NCBI GenBank assembly: GCA_033977485.1
Contig: CM066982.1
Span: 32,528,218-32,592,217, forward strand
Length of the DNA stretch: 64,000 nt
From: Hydrangea macrophylla
Taxonomy: Eukaryota > Streptophyta > Magnoliopsida > Cornales > Hydrangeaceae
Reading direction: 5' to 3'
Each line of letters begins with the position of its first letter. Positions within the stretch are counted from its first letter, which is position 1. The translations under genes were made by a program, and so were the position numbers. This document shows, piece after piece, positions 52,124 through 62,606 of the stretch. Below the pieces are notes generated by a model. It was given only the letters and a program-made list of their open reading frames with translations, had not been told where the DNA came from and searched no databases.

Positions 52124-54291
52124 TCAGTCCTCCTCTTCTTCGTCCTCTATCGGACTGGCTGGAGTGTATGTCGGCGACGGCCTCCTCCTACCACCTCTGC
52201 ACCTTGAACCAGTCCTCGATGAGCCAGCTCCACCTCCACGATAGTGCACACACGAATAAAACGGAGGCAATCAGTAGGGAAACCACAAAAAATACAAAAA
52301 AATAGAGTCAAGTTAGAGACTTACCAAAGACGCCATCTGATTGGCGGCAAACTGCCGCATACCATCCATCTGTCAAGGGTAAAATCTAGGGTTAGAACCT
52401 CATAACCTTAAGGGAGTACAGAATTAGAGACATACCCGATGGTCTCGTGTAAGGACCAAGGACCGTAGGCTAGCCGCCAAGGCGTGACCCTCCTCGGCGT
52501 AACTCCAAGGAACATTGAGGACGCCCGCTGGCTGAGTAGGGTACCCGCATATGACTCGTGGCACCTCCATCACTTGGGGAGTGCCATCAGCGCCTAGAAT
52601 ATTGACGGTCCAATCCCAATGAGGGATAGGGTCGGGAGCCTGTCTCCTGTACATCTCGCAAAGCTGTAGGCACAGAATAAGTTAGGAAAAGATGAATAAA
52701 AGACATAGGCAACTAATAAAGACAAAAATATAAAAGGAAACTCACCTCCAGGAGTGGGAAGTTAGGCATCAAGAAGTGGCCACGGTAAGCCTCATAGCCG
52801 GTCTCAGAGAGAAAATGATCCCAAACATCGGTGCCAGCTAAGGCCGCCAGCAGAGCATCACCAGAGAGGTCACTAGCATCCATCACAGGGGGATTATGAG
52901 GAACGCGATACCTGGAACCACCGACCACCTGCCGAGACACCCGCTCACCAAGGAACCACTGCCTGCACTCAGTACTCTCCATCAGAAGACGGCAAGAGGT
53001 AAGAGATTTGACCGCTTGTATCTCCTCTGGGGAGGCATAGACGACGCCCTCCCAAGGCGTCCAGTCAACATTAGAGGCCGTCAGCTCAGTTAAGAAGTTT
53101 CTAAGCAAAACAATCCAGTGGGCCCCGCTCTTCACCCCGACAACATCCCTCCGCCATCTCAAGCCTCGTGGGAATAGTGGCACAGGAGCCATGCCATCCT
53201 CGTCTTAACCTGACTCGTCTGCTGGAGAGGGAGCCAACATCTTCAGGTATTCAAAGCTCCAAAGCTGCACAGACGAAGGAGAAAATCAGAACAAGTATAG
53301 AAATCAAAAAGATGGAAAATAAAAGAAGATGCAATACATACCTCCCAAGCTCGCCAAAATCCTCCGGTCGATTTAACATCGCCCCGAGAGACCTCGCCCA
53401 TATGCTTGTAAAGATGGGCCAAGGCAGCACCGCCCTAGTTGTAGGAGGGGATCTCATCAATGGTTGCCAGGCAAGAAAGGAGCCTCAAGCTCACCCGGTC
53501 ATTCAGCGTCGCAAAGATTGAGCAACCCAGGATATATAAAAGATACACTCTCAGAAGCTAGGAATTGTTCAAATTATGATTCCCTCTGCCATAGGCCCGG
53601 TAAAGCCAGCCGCAAGGAAACCAATACCTCTCCAGGTTAGGGGGAACAGCCCCAATCAGCATCTCTATAGCCTCCGGATCAATCTCATAAAAGTAGTCCA
53701 GAATCAGGCGCTTCCCGCCAACCCTCAAGCCCGTGATCATTGAGAAATCAAAGGGCGTCATAGTCATCTCACCAAACGGCAGGTGAAAAGTATTGGTGGT
53801 GTCCCACCACCTCTCGGCCAGTGCATAGAAGTGAGCCAAATCATTGCTGCTTTTCGAAACCAAACGGACGAAGCCTCCGAACCCGGCATCGTCAACCATC
53901 CTCTTGACGGTAGGCGAGAGTTGACTATACCATAAGAAAGCATGGGCGAGGCTACCATGGCCCTTCAATGCCACTGCCAGCACCTGCACACAACAAACAC
54001 AACAAAGAGATGCACAAAATCACTATTCACAACCCGAGAGCCGAAATCACGAAATCAACATTTAAGCACAAATCGGACTTCTAACGATCTCTAGGTGCAC
54101 ACTACGGCTCACAAAACTAGCATAATACATGAAAGCGGTCCTAAAATGTTGAAAGTTTCACATACCAAGCTCGCTAGAGCCGCGGCCGAAAGATGGTGTT
54201 GGGGGTCCCGTAAAATCAAGTCCGGGGTTTGCATCTCGGTCTTCATCCATCCCTTGGCCTTCTTAGACGGTCTCCTTGAGCTCGAAGCCAT
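52124..54291 (-). pseudogene. Antisense plant-mobile-domain (PMD) gene of Tat-4, six exons
   Basis: Minus-strand exons read from splice consensus: 54291-54166, 53983-53342, 53264-52746, 52663-52436, 52369-52325 and a last exon ending at TGA 52124-52126. Exons 1-5 begin and end in phase 0 with GT...AG introns. The product would be about 560 residues: a basic N-terminus (SSSRRPSKKAKGW), the PMD (LAERWWDTTNTFHLPFGEMT, LRVGGKRLI, ERYWFPCGWLYRAYGRG, AALAHLYKHMGEVSRGD), FPRGLRWRRDVV, a middle part and an acidic tail (PIEDEEEED). Three in-frame stops interrupt it: TAG 53558, TAG 53435 and a TAA in exon 3. The last acceptor reads GCAC rather than GCAG. PMD proteins include Arabidopsis MAIN/MAIL1, but many lie in transposons. 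The biochemical activity is unknown. Confidence 0.75.
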
Positions 54292-54821
54292 GGATCTACA
54301 AGAAAAATGAAAGTCATAGTTAAACTTTCTTCTTGAAAACTTGGGATAACCAAAACACCAATCAAAAATCCAACTACGGGGAAAGATTGCTCACCTGAGC
54401 GCGCACAAGCTGTGTTTTGATGAATTTTGGCTCCAAAAACACCCCAAAATGGCCAAGAATGAGCTTCAAAAGCTCAAAAACCTGAGATATACAAAGTTGA
54501 AGTCCGGCCACCCAGTGCCGCCGCGGCAATGCTCCCCGCGGGCCCTGCTTCGCTCCGTTTCGCCCTGTTTTGACCCATTTTGGCCTTTTTCGGCCCATTT
54601 TTGGCCCCGATCAGCCCCGATGGCCCATTCCAGTCAAGATTTATGAGGTTTTACCCCAAGCAGACTAAAATTTGTCAGAACTACCTCCAGCAGGCAAAAA
54701 CTGGGAAAATCGGCTCCCGAAGACCCGAATCGGCCGTTTCAGGACAACCGTCGCATATTTCGATCAAACACAGGAATTCTGGTAACGGATCCCGGTTTTT
54801 AGTTAATGCACCGAATAATCA
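54292..54821 (-). promoter_or_regulatory. Upstream region of the antisense PMD gene
   Basis: Lies between the PMD start codon and the 99-bp array. It has a GC-rich stretch with CCGCCGCGGC and CCCCGCGGGCC (54515-54545) and repeated 'ttttggcc/cggccc' words. No clear TATA box was seen. A promoter role is inferred only from position. Confidence 0.35.
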
Positions 54822-55603
54822 AGGAAAGAGATTCCCCGAGAACCCTGCATTATCCCCCGAGGACAGAAGCAGAAAGATACCAGCTCCCGAAGGCCCTGAC
54901 CGGCCCTCTTGGATTGAGCACCGAAAGAGATTCCCCGAGAACCCTGCATTATCCCCCGAGGATAGAAGTAGAAAGATACCAGCTCCCGGAGGCCCTGACC
55001 GGCCCTCTTGGATTGAGCACCGAAAGAGATTCCCCGAGAACCCTGCATTATCCCCCGAGGACAGAAGTAGAAAGATACCAGCTCCCGGAGGCCCTGACCG
55101 GCCCTCTTGGATTGAGCACCGAAAGAGATTCCCCGAGAACCCTGCATTATCCCCCGAGGACAGAAGCAAAAAGATACCAACTCCCGGAGGCCCTGACCGG
55201 CCCTCTTGGATTGAGCACCAAAAGAGATTCCCCGAGAACCCTGCATTATCCCCCGAGGACAGAAGCAAAAAGATACCAACTCCCGGAGGCCCTGACCGGC
55301 CCTCTTGGATTGAGCACCAAAAGAGATTCCCCGAGAACCCTGCATTATCCCCCGAGGACAGAAGCGGAAAGATACCAGCTCCCGGAGGCCCTGACTGGCC
55401 CTCTTGGATTGAGCACCGAAAGAGATTCCCCGAGAACCCTGCATTATCCCCCGAGGACAGAAGCGGAAAGATACCAGCTCCCGGAGGCCCTGATCGGCCC
55501 TCTTGGATTGAGCACTGAAAGAGATTGCCCGAGAACCCTGCATTATTCCCCGAGGACAGAAGCAGAAAGATACCGGCTCTCGGAGGCCCCGACCGGCCCG
55601 TAA
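54822..55603. repeat. 99-bp tandem array in Tat-4
   Basis: Nearly eight units of 99 bp (starts at 54827, 54926, 55025, 55124 and so on). Each has AGAGATTCCCCGAGAACCCT, TTATCCCCCGAGGACAGAAG, ATACCAGCTCCCGGAGGCCC and TGGATTGAGCACC. Because 99 is divisible by three and the unit lacks stops in several frames, long frames appear on both strands (54580-55518, 54806-55603, 54803-55543). These are not genes. Tat/Ogre 3' regions are known to generate such arrays and satellites. Confidence 0.95.
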
Positions 55604-56025
55604 GATTTGATCAAAAGAAGCAGTTGAAGAGAGATCCTAGAAAGAGTCGCTTCATCCCCAGCAGATTCAGATTAATCCTCAGCGGATTCATACACCGTCA
55701 GTAGTCCATTGTCGACTCATCATCTCGATGCAAACATCGCCTGTTCGTTAATCGTCATCTCTCAATTTTCCTTAATCTTAATGCGCGTTTGTCATGTTTG
55801 ACGTATCTCTTTGCTTTCATGTGTACTTCTCATCGTATTGTGATAATACTCAGTTGATAAAGTAATGCTTTGAAAATGCTCCATATGGATCTTAATCAAT
55901 CCTTTGTTTTCTTTGAAATATGCTTCGAATTAGTGCCTTAGCTTATAGAATAAGAGACAATTCATTTCAAATATTTTCAAAGATATACTTGATGATTCAG
56001 GATTCGCTTATGATATGAGAGGGGG
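55604..56025. other. Junction zone between Tat-4 and Tat-5
   Basis: Orientation switches within this stretch: Tat-4 (+) features end at the array, and Tat-5 (-) features begin at 56144. No LTR, polypurine tract or gene was found. The exact join could not be located. Confidence 0.4.
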
Positions 56026-56031
56026 TACAAG

Positions 56032-56144
56032 CAAACGATGTTTGCCCCTAGTTGATGGTGATAAATGGAAGCTTAGGCAAACGCAGTTTGCCCCTAGTAT
56101 GGCAGTGATATCTTGATGTTCTGGGCAAACTTTCAAGTTTGCCC
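56032..56144 (-). repeat. Three GGCAAAC/GTTTGCC hairpins of Tat-5
   Basis: GCAAAC-GAT-GTTTGC (56032-56046), GGCAAAC-GCA-GTTTGCC (56077-56093) and GGGCAAAC-TTTCAA-GTTTGCCC (56123-56144), each followed by CCTAG. They are reversed relatives of 50380-50521, but with short loops. Confidence 0.75.
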
Positions 56145-56186
56145 CTAGTTTGCAAGGTTCAAGGATCGAGAGCCAGGGAATCTATC

Positions 56187-56336
56187 CTACTTATCCCCAA
56201 GTGGGAATCAGGTCCAAATTAGTTCGGCCGAGCTCTTGAAAGAAGGTATTTGAGACATAGCTGAGTGTTTCAAGAGCAGTGACCAAACCGAGTAGGTTGT
56301 CTACGTATCCCCAAGTGGGAATCAGGTCAAGCGTAG
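56187..56336 (-). repeat. Two CTAC...GTAG hairpin motifs of Tat-5
   Basis: 56187-56223 (outer stem imperfect) and 56301-56336 (CTACG/CGTAG). Both keep the inner ATTCCC-ACTT-GGGGAT stem on the minus strand. Confidence 0.7.
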
Positions 56337-57404
56337 TTCCTTGAAGGCTGGAGGTTTTGCAAGAGCAAGGATTCAAGAATTGGGGGGCTTTTCAAGGCAT
56401 TTTGTCAAACAGATATTCTAGAGCAGGTCACTTGTGGAAGCGTTTAAAGAAATTAAGCTACTTCTCTTTTTTTTTTTCTTTCTTCTTTCTTTTTCTTTCT
56501 TTTTGTTTTTGATGGTTGGTTCTTTTCACCTTTTCACTAGCCAGCCAATTTTACATCTCTCATCATACATGTTTACGGGACAAGATTAGCCCTTCGAATC
56601 TTTTAGGCTTTACTTTAAGAATTTACAAATCAAAGCTTTTGGGATAATTCATGTTCCCGATTTCTCAACCTTCTACATTCTTTTTTTCTTCTTCTATTCT
56701 TTTTTTTTCTCTCCAAAGTTTTGACTGGCTAGGATCAGGTTCTTGAAAACAACGCACAAAATTTCTGTTCTCTTCATGCTCTAACTTTTGCCTAGGCGCC
56801 CTTTTGGGTTTACATCCTAACGAGCTTTCTCTTTTTCTTTTTCTTTTTTTCTTTTTGAGAGAAGTAGTTCATTCAAAATATTTGGCTACCATCAAGGACA
56901 AAGTGTACATGGCTTGCAGGTTAGACATGTTTGAATGGCTCATTTTTCTGGGTTCAAGATTTCAAAATGGAAAGATCAGGGATTTAAGCTAGTCCTGAGT
57001 CACTATCAAGTATGTCTTTTCAAGATTTAAGCAAAAGCATCTCAAGATTCTTAAAGTAAAACCAATCAATTCTTAGCTTTCTTCGGTGTAAGCACAAAAT
57101 TGACTTTTGATCCTTTCAGGATTCTTTTCAATGCACAAAATTATCAACAATGTATTTTTCATAATAATCAGAGAATTGATATTTTCAGCTTAGAGATTCA
57201 TTCATTCATGACAAGGCACATTAGATCAAGAAAATGAAGATTTTATTTCATTACTAGAAGATAAGGACTACAGTACTTGACATAGACTCAAATGCAAGTG
57301 CAAATGCAGGCAGAAACAACACGGTTATCGAATTAATAACAAGGATATTCTTTGGCTCAATTTAAACACTCGAAGAACAAAAAACTATCAGTTTCATGTT
57401 CAAG
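56337..57404 (-). other. Tat-5 internal non-coding remnant
   Basis: Contains C/T-rich tracts and the 'ctaacttttgcctaggcgcc' block (56780-56800). It ends next to the primer-binding site. Short frames (56804-56992) have no recognised domain. Confidence 0.45.
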
Positions 57405-57422
57405 TCTCCAGCAGAGTCGCCA
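57405..57422 (-). other. Primer-binding site of Tat-5
   Basis: On the minus strand TGGCGACTCTGCTGGAGA, the same tRNA-complementary site as in Tat-3 and Tat-4 with one changed base. Confidence 0.75.
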
Positions 57423-57425
57423 GAT

Positions 57426-60400
57426 TATGGACCACCTTCGTCGCTCGGTCGTCTTGGCGCTTTCCCTCGATAGTGTCCCGGGACGGATCCCAAGGAGCAC
57501 ACTTCAGGGAAAACTAAAACTTCCTCACGCTGTCCTAGAGACAAAGAGTCGCCACCTAATTTTTATCAGGAATTAGGAAACCCAAGTTTGACACGCCCAA
57601 AATTGAATAAGTTTACTCACCCTTCATTACCAGAAACTAGGTTCGGGGGTCTTTGTACGAGAGGGGAAGGAGCCCAAGCAGGACTAAAGCACCCCTCCTT
57701 GCCCTACCGAATGGTAGGCCTTGATTCAATATCCTTGTTCTTAATTCATAATTGGTGTTGTTTCTTCAAACATAATAGATAGTATATACATGTCAAAAGG
57801 GAACATCTAAGAAAAATCATGTCAAGAGAATAAATCAAGTAGAAATTGGATGCACATGCAATACGAGAGAGAGGTATACTTATAGTGGCTAGTCCCGCCT
57901 GGGACCGATGCAAGTAAAGGAAACATGTCATGATATGCAAAAGGGAACGAGAAGACTTGCATTTGGTTGATTCAAGAGGAGTCACGAAAGCAAAAAGAAA
58001 TGGAAACGTGTAATGCAATCATGCAACAATCCTAGGTAAGATGTCTCTAACAAATAATCATATAAACAGAGACTATCCTAAAGGATTTGTGTCATTGAAA
58101 ACAAAGTTGTAAACCTAGAAAATTCTAAGAGAAAGGATAGAGAAGGTACACGATACATGGGCACTAACCCACATGTAGACGAGGCAAGAAAACAAATCAA
58201 AGTCCGGATCCACAGCATTCAATTCTCTGCACTAAAGCACCAAAGAATACCCAAGCATTGCAGAAACACAAGCAAACATATGACATGCATGAAAAGCAAG
58301 TGAAAAATGTCATCAATCAAATTTCCATTTAGCAACCTCTAATCAATCCTATCAAAAGTGGTCTTAAACATGATCTAGGTTAAAACCCTTCTACTAAAAG
58401 TTAGATACATGTCTTAGGGAACTTCTCTAAAAATTAGAACCTCTTTACCATTTTTGAAGTGAGAGAAATAACAGTTTTGGGAATAGTGGATCAGGACTGT
58501 CCACTATTGTAAAAATCATAATTAATTCTACAAAAATCATGTGAAGCTCGATTTAGTGTCAAACCAAAGCTATTTCATTATAGTTTATGACAAACCCATG
58601 GACATGTCATGTCCTTAAGGTTTCTGAAAAAGTGTTTTAAGCATACTCTATTATTCTGGAAGTTTGGTATCATTTGACAAAAGAATGCAAAACAATAATA
58701 GAAGCATAATAGAAGTTCATGAATCATGTTAATCAAGTAGATATAAGCTCTTGATCTCTTATCCAACTATCATAGATGATTTCTAAACCAAGTTTTATTC
58801 ATCAATTCTTATTGAGTGATCAAGGCATGACCATTTTGTATACATAATCATAATTGTAATCAAACTTTAGAAAATTCCAAAATAGTAGTATCAACTTCAA
58901 ACGCTTAGAAAACAATCTTAACTCGATCGTATGCTCATGATTTTACATCAGCATATAGTTACATGAGCTAGGAATCATCCCAAAAATGCGGAATATCAAT
59001 AACTATTATAGATTTTCTAAAATTCAAGCATAAAGAGACTATGTTCAAATCTGTCAACCGATTTTTCAACAATTTCTAAAAATAGCATATGAATCCTAGA
59101 AGCTCCCAAAACAGACCGGATGAAAGCTAATTCATCAAAATTTACCCAGAAAATTTGAAATCCATAAAACTATGGATTTTGATGGACCAAATCTCATGGA
59201 AAAAACCAATCTGCTTTGCTAAATTTTCATCTAGTTCATTTTAAAGTTTGAGGAAAACATCTTAGGTGTTCATTGAAGCTTATTAGAGAGATCAAATTCA
59301 TAGATCTACTTGACTATCATGATTTCCAATCAATTTAGCCCTCAAGTTCTATGAAGAACTTTAGATCATGGATCAAAGGGACTTACAAATATCATATTGG
59401 AGACGAAATTCAATGTAAATTCTAGGTAATGGAGATAATCAAGAGATGGGTATGAACATAGGAATCATCCCTCTCATAGATCATACTTCTAAACCATCAT
59501 AGAATTCAAAGTAGATACATATATATAATCATGTATGCATGAATCTAAACTAAAATTGAAGAATAAAGTCAAAATTGAAAATCAAAGTGAAAAAAATCTC
59601 TAATTATGAATTATCAATGAAAATCAAAAGAGATTTGGATCTTGCTATGTGAGTGTGTGAAGAACAATAGATGAAGAAGATGAGTGTTCTACAAATAAAG
59701 TAAAGCTAAGCTAGATCCAAATCTTATAGATCTATATATACAAACTAGGAATTAGAGATGAATTATAGTGTTTACCTCTTGGAGGATTCTCAATTATATA
59801 ACCAAAGTTGAATTTGAAGATCTTTTTCTTCAAGTGCTCTTCAAGCACTCATCCATGGAAGTTGAGGGAGGCAATTGGTGTTAAAATCATCTAATCCTAT
59901 TATCTTGAGATTAGTTTAGAGAATTCTAATTCTTAATTCACTTCTACTATCTTGAAATCTCTCTTGAATTCTAAGTATATTCCTCTATATCATGTATATT
60001 CTCTTGTATTTACTTGTGTATACTCTCTTATCTATCTCTTTTTTTCAAAGATGATCTTATATAGATCTATATATAGAGTTTTGAAGACTTAGCTCTTAAG
60101 TTTCAGGGTTAAAATAGGATTTTCAGAGAGCAGAAAAGGGTTAAAATGGCAATTTCGGTGCCTAAACACAATTTCCAAGTAATTTTCTCGCAGTGGGAGC
60201 CTTGTAAAAGAGTCTGGAACTAGTAAAACCCGATGGAGAACACTTCCTATAGGTGGCAGTTATGGTGGGACCTGCCACCTCATAACCCAAAACTGCCATC
60301 TCCTTTTTTGGTTCCCCTGGTTGCCCATAAGCCCTGTTTTAAAAATTACGTGCACTGCTTTTCCAGATTTTTGTAAAAATGCTTTTTGGTGTCCAAAATT

Positions 60401-60832
60401 TTCTATTTATGTACTGTTGGAAAGCTGTCAGGCTGAATTTTAGTATAAAAATATTCCAATTGAAGCCCGGAAGTCCTCCGGAACTTTCGTTGTCTTTTGA
60501 AATCAAACGACCTCTTTTTCAAAATTGCTTTCAAATGTGCGTCGATTTTGAACTTTTCTTTAAAATTGAATCTCTGGATACCTAGAATACTGCGTTTAGA
60601 ACACTTAATGTTCATATAACCCTGGGAGAATATTAATTCTGAGAGATGATTTTGACAAAACTGGGATTTATCCATGGAAAAGGGCTTTTCTGAGCTTGAA
60701 GTCACTTTCTGAAGTTCGATCTTTCGATTGTGTGGAATCCAGTACCTTCCACGAGGTACTTTTCATCATTGAATCCTCCAAGACATTGTCCACCCTAAAT
60801 CCTATCAGTGTGGTCAAAATTGGGTGTCTACA
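57426..60832 (-). repeat. 5' LTR of Tat-5 (3407 bp)
   Basis: Begins TGTAGACACCC on the minus strand at 60832 and ends near GGTCCATA at 57426, beside the primer-binding site. The final CACA is mutated. It shares the general LTR plan with Tat-3 (the 'gagtcgccacctaattttt' block and 'gagaggggaaggagccc'). The TATA box is at 60068-60076 and the palindrome cluster GGTGGCAG...CTGCCACC at 60250-60305. Frames inside have no recognised domain. Confidence 0.8.
60068..60076 (-). promoter_or_regulatory. TATA box of the Tat-5 LTR
   Basis: CTATATATA on the minus strand, about 180 bp downstream of the palindrome cluster. Confidence 0.55.
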
Positions 60833-60953
60833 GCTCCTGTCACTGTACATTCTTTTCGTGATGTTGCACGTTTTATTTCCCGCATGAGGAGATGATGAAA
60901 GTTATAATCTGGTAGATTTGTCTGGCACAAACCCTATGTGGTTGAGTGGGAAA
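60833..60953 (+). mobile_element. Ty1/copia 3' internal end with polypurine tract
   Basis: Short non-LTR stretch ending GGTTGAGTGGGAAA (60940-60953), a polypurine tract, directly before an LTR starting TGTTAGAA. Tat-5 interrupts it on the left. No coding motif remains in this stretch. Confidence 0.5.
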
Positions 60954-61158
60954 TGTTAGAATTTTGTGGGTTATGGGTCACCCACATATTCTTTGGACAG
61001 GGTCCAATGGACTTAAGTTAAGCCCCAAGTAATCCTTGTGAGATTTAACTTGAAAGCCCTAATGAAACTCTACTAGTGTATGCCTATATATATATCTGTG
61101 TGTGTATAGAAGCAAATAAGGGGTTACATAACAATACATATAAATGCTACCCTCTCTT

Positions 61159-61189
<31 letters not shown>

Positions 61190-61394
61190 TAGATTCGTTT
61201 CTTTCTCTAAGCCAAATCACACTAGGGCTTGGGATTTAGCACATGGAACCAAAGGGGATACCTCTAGTAGGTATTCTCATGACCGGTTAGAAGCATAAGA
61301 GCGTAAACTAAAGCACCCAAGTGCAATAGTTCGTAGTTGAAGACGCTAGGCTCTTAACAACACCAAAAAGACAATCCGTCAGGTTTTTCCACAA
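60954..61394 (+). repeat. Probable Ty1/copia 3' LTR
   Basis: Starts TGTTAGAATTTTGTGGG after a polypurine tract, a common plant copia LTR start. A TATA box is near 61082-61092, followed by a CT microsatellite (61151-61189) in the leader. The end is set at TTCCACA (61394) but could lie further right. Confidence 0.5.
61151..61189. repeat. CT microsatellite
   Basis: Nearly pure CT run inside the copia LTR. Confidence 0.9.
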
Positions 61395-62159
61395 GGTATG
61401 TCCTATACCTGACCTATATGCATGTATGAATGCATATTTACAGTCCAAAAGAAAATCTTGAACCGGGCAAACATGAAGATAAACAAATGCATTTATAATA
61501 TAGAGTTTATGCTTGTTTATATCAATAAACATTACCATGGATCTAACTAATGTTTTAAAAACCGAACAGGAATGGCCAGTTGTCACAGTTGAACTGCCGA
61601 TCGGTCAAGGAAATGGTCTGCTTGACTGGCCAGTTGAATCGTTGATTAGTCAAGGAAATGGTCTACTTTGGACTACTAGAAGATTCTCAGTACCATCATA
61701 TTTTCTAAACGCTAAAAAAAACTGACGGTTAAATCGAAAAAAGGGGAAAACTTGAGCATATTTATTTATTTATTACATAATTACGATATCACCATTCATT
61801 TTTGTTTGAGGCAACGCTTGAACCACTGAGATAGATGATTTGGTTTAAAAATTGGATGTAACTTGAAATGAGTACTTATGAAGCACAAAAATAAAAAATC
61901 ATCCATGTCATATAGACTAATATAAGGACATGGCATTTATTTCTATATACACATAAATTTCACTGATTTGTATCCCCTCTCATGCCTACACATTTGGTGT
62001 AGCTCTTGTAATGGTTATATGTCTCAATTATTTTTGTAGACCCCTTCTCTGGTTCTTTAAAGTAATAATTTTCTTCATGCTAAGCAAAGTCACCATCTCA
62101 ACTTCCAGTGTAGTCTTGTGATATAATTGGTCTCTTTTAGAAACTATAATAAACATATA
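61395..62159. other. Unassigned intergenic sequence
   Basis: Contains a degenerate internal repeat around 'tcaaggaaatggtct' at 61605-61665, next to 'ttttaaaaaccgaacagg...gccgatcggtc', which resembles a dispersed plant repeat of the 'accggttcaaccggt' kind. A plus-strand frame (61513-61725) shows no domain. Confidence 0.3.
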
Positions 62160-62320
62160 CAAAAAAAGCAACCCAATGCACGAGTCTCATGCCACTTGGG
62201 GTATGAGGAGGGTTAAATGTATGTGACCTTACCCTCACATGAAGGAACACTATTTACACATTTTGAACACATGAAACCCAAGTCGAATTGCAGCAACCTC
62301 ACCTTTGCACCAAAGCCTGT
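62160..62320 (-). mobile_element. Au-type SINE, minus strand
   Basis: On the minus strand it starts AGGCTTTGGTGCAAAGGTGAG (tRNA-like box A region), has a decayed box B (TGTTCAAAATG), then the typical 'GTAAGGTCACATACATTTAACCC' and 'GACTCGTGCATTGGGTTGC' blocks and a short T-tail. This is the order of plant Au SINEs, which are copied from RNA polymerase III transcripts by LINE enzymes. It is somewhat diverged. Confidence 0.75.
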
Positions 62321-62606
62321 ATGGGTAGACAGGAGATAGTTAGTGAGAGTGAGCGAGGTAGAGGAAAGCTGAGTCAAGAATAGTATAAGGTCTAGAGGTA
62401 TCTTTTGAAAAGACGCCTTTATAATTAAAGCATCTTTCTAATATACTATGGGAGAGGGAAAAAATCTAAACAAACAAACAATGCAAAAACACAAACAAAA
62501 ATAAAAAATAAAAAAAAAAAAAGAAACCAAATTTTTTTTTTAAAAAAAAATATTGTGTCTGGAATTTTTTTTGAAGCCCAAGTCACAAACAATATTTAGG
62601 ATCTTG
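62321..62606. other. Spacer with A-rich tract
   Basis: No gene. Poly-A and poly-T runs lie at 62500-62550. No primer-binding site is seen left of the following LTR. Confidence 0.35.

Larger units (their letters stand above)
40627..55603 (+). mobile_element. Tat-4: near-complete Tat-lineage element with two antisense genes
   Basis: 5' LTR (40627-42136), primer-binding site (42140), leader, gag-pol in one frame (43412-49888) with three internal TAA codons, RNA-hairpin block (49890-50521), two genes on the opposite strand (50792-51790 and 52124-54291) and a 99-bp tandem array (54822-55603). The dual RNase H and the lack of a chromodomain place it in the Tat group (Ogre/Retand). A matching 3' LTR was not found; sequence of opposite orientation (Tat-5) follows. 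The bases GGGTC before the LTR have no partner. Confidence 0.85.
55604..60832 (-). mobile_element. Tat-5: 5' LTR and internal remnants, minus strand
   Basis: On the minus strand: 5' LTR (60832-57426), primer-binding site, about 350 bp of leader, then directly the post-pol block (56830-56030) with no gag or pol. The internal region is therefore deleted. A 3' LTR was not found. It faces Tat-4 with its truncated 3' side. Confidence 0.65.

Noticed and set aside
54580..55603. Long overlapping open frames of 246-312 codons on both strands with repeated motifs
   Set aside because: They arise because the 99-bp repeat unit is a multiple of three and lacks stops in several frames. No single frame is favoured and no domain is present.
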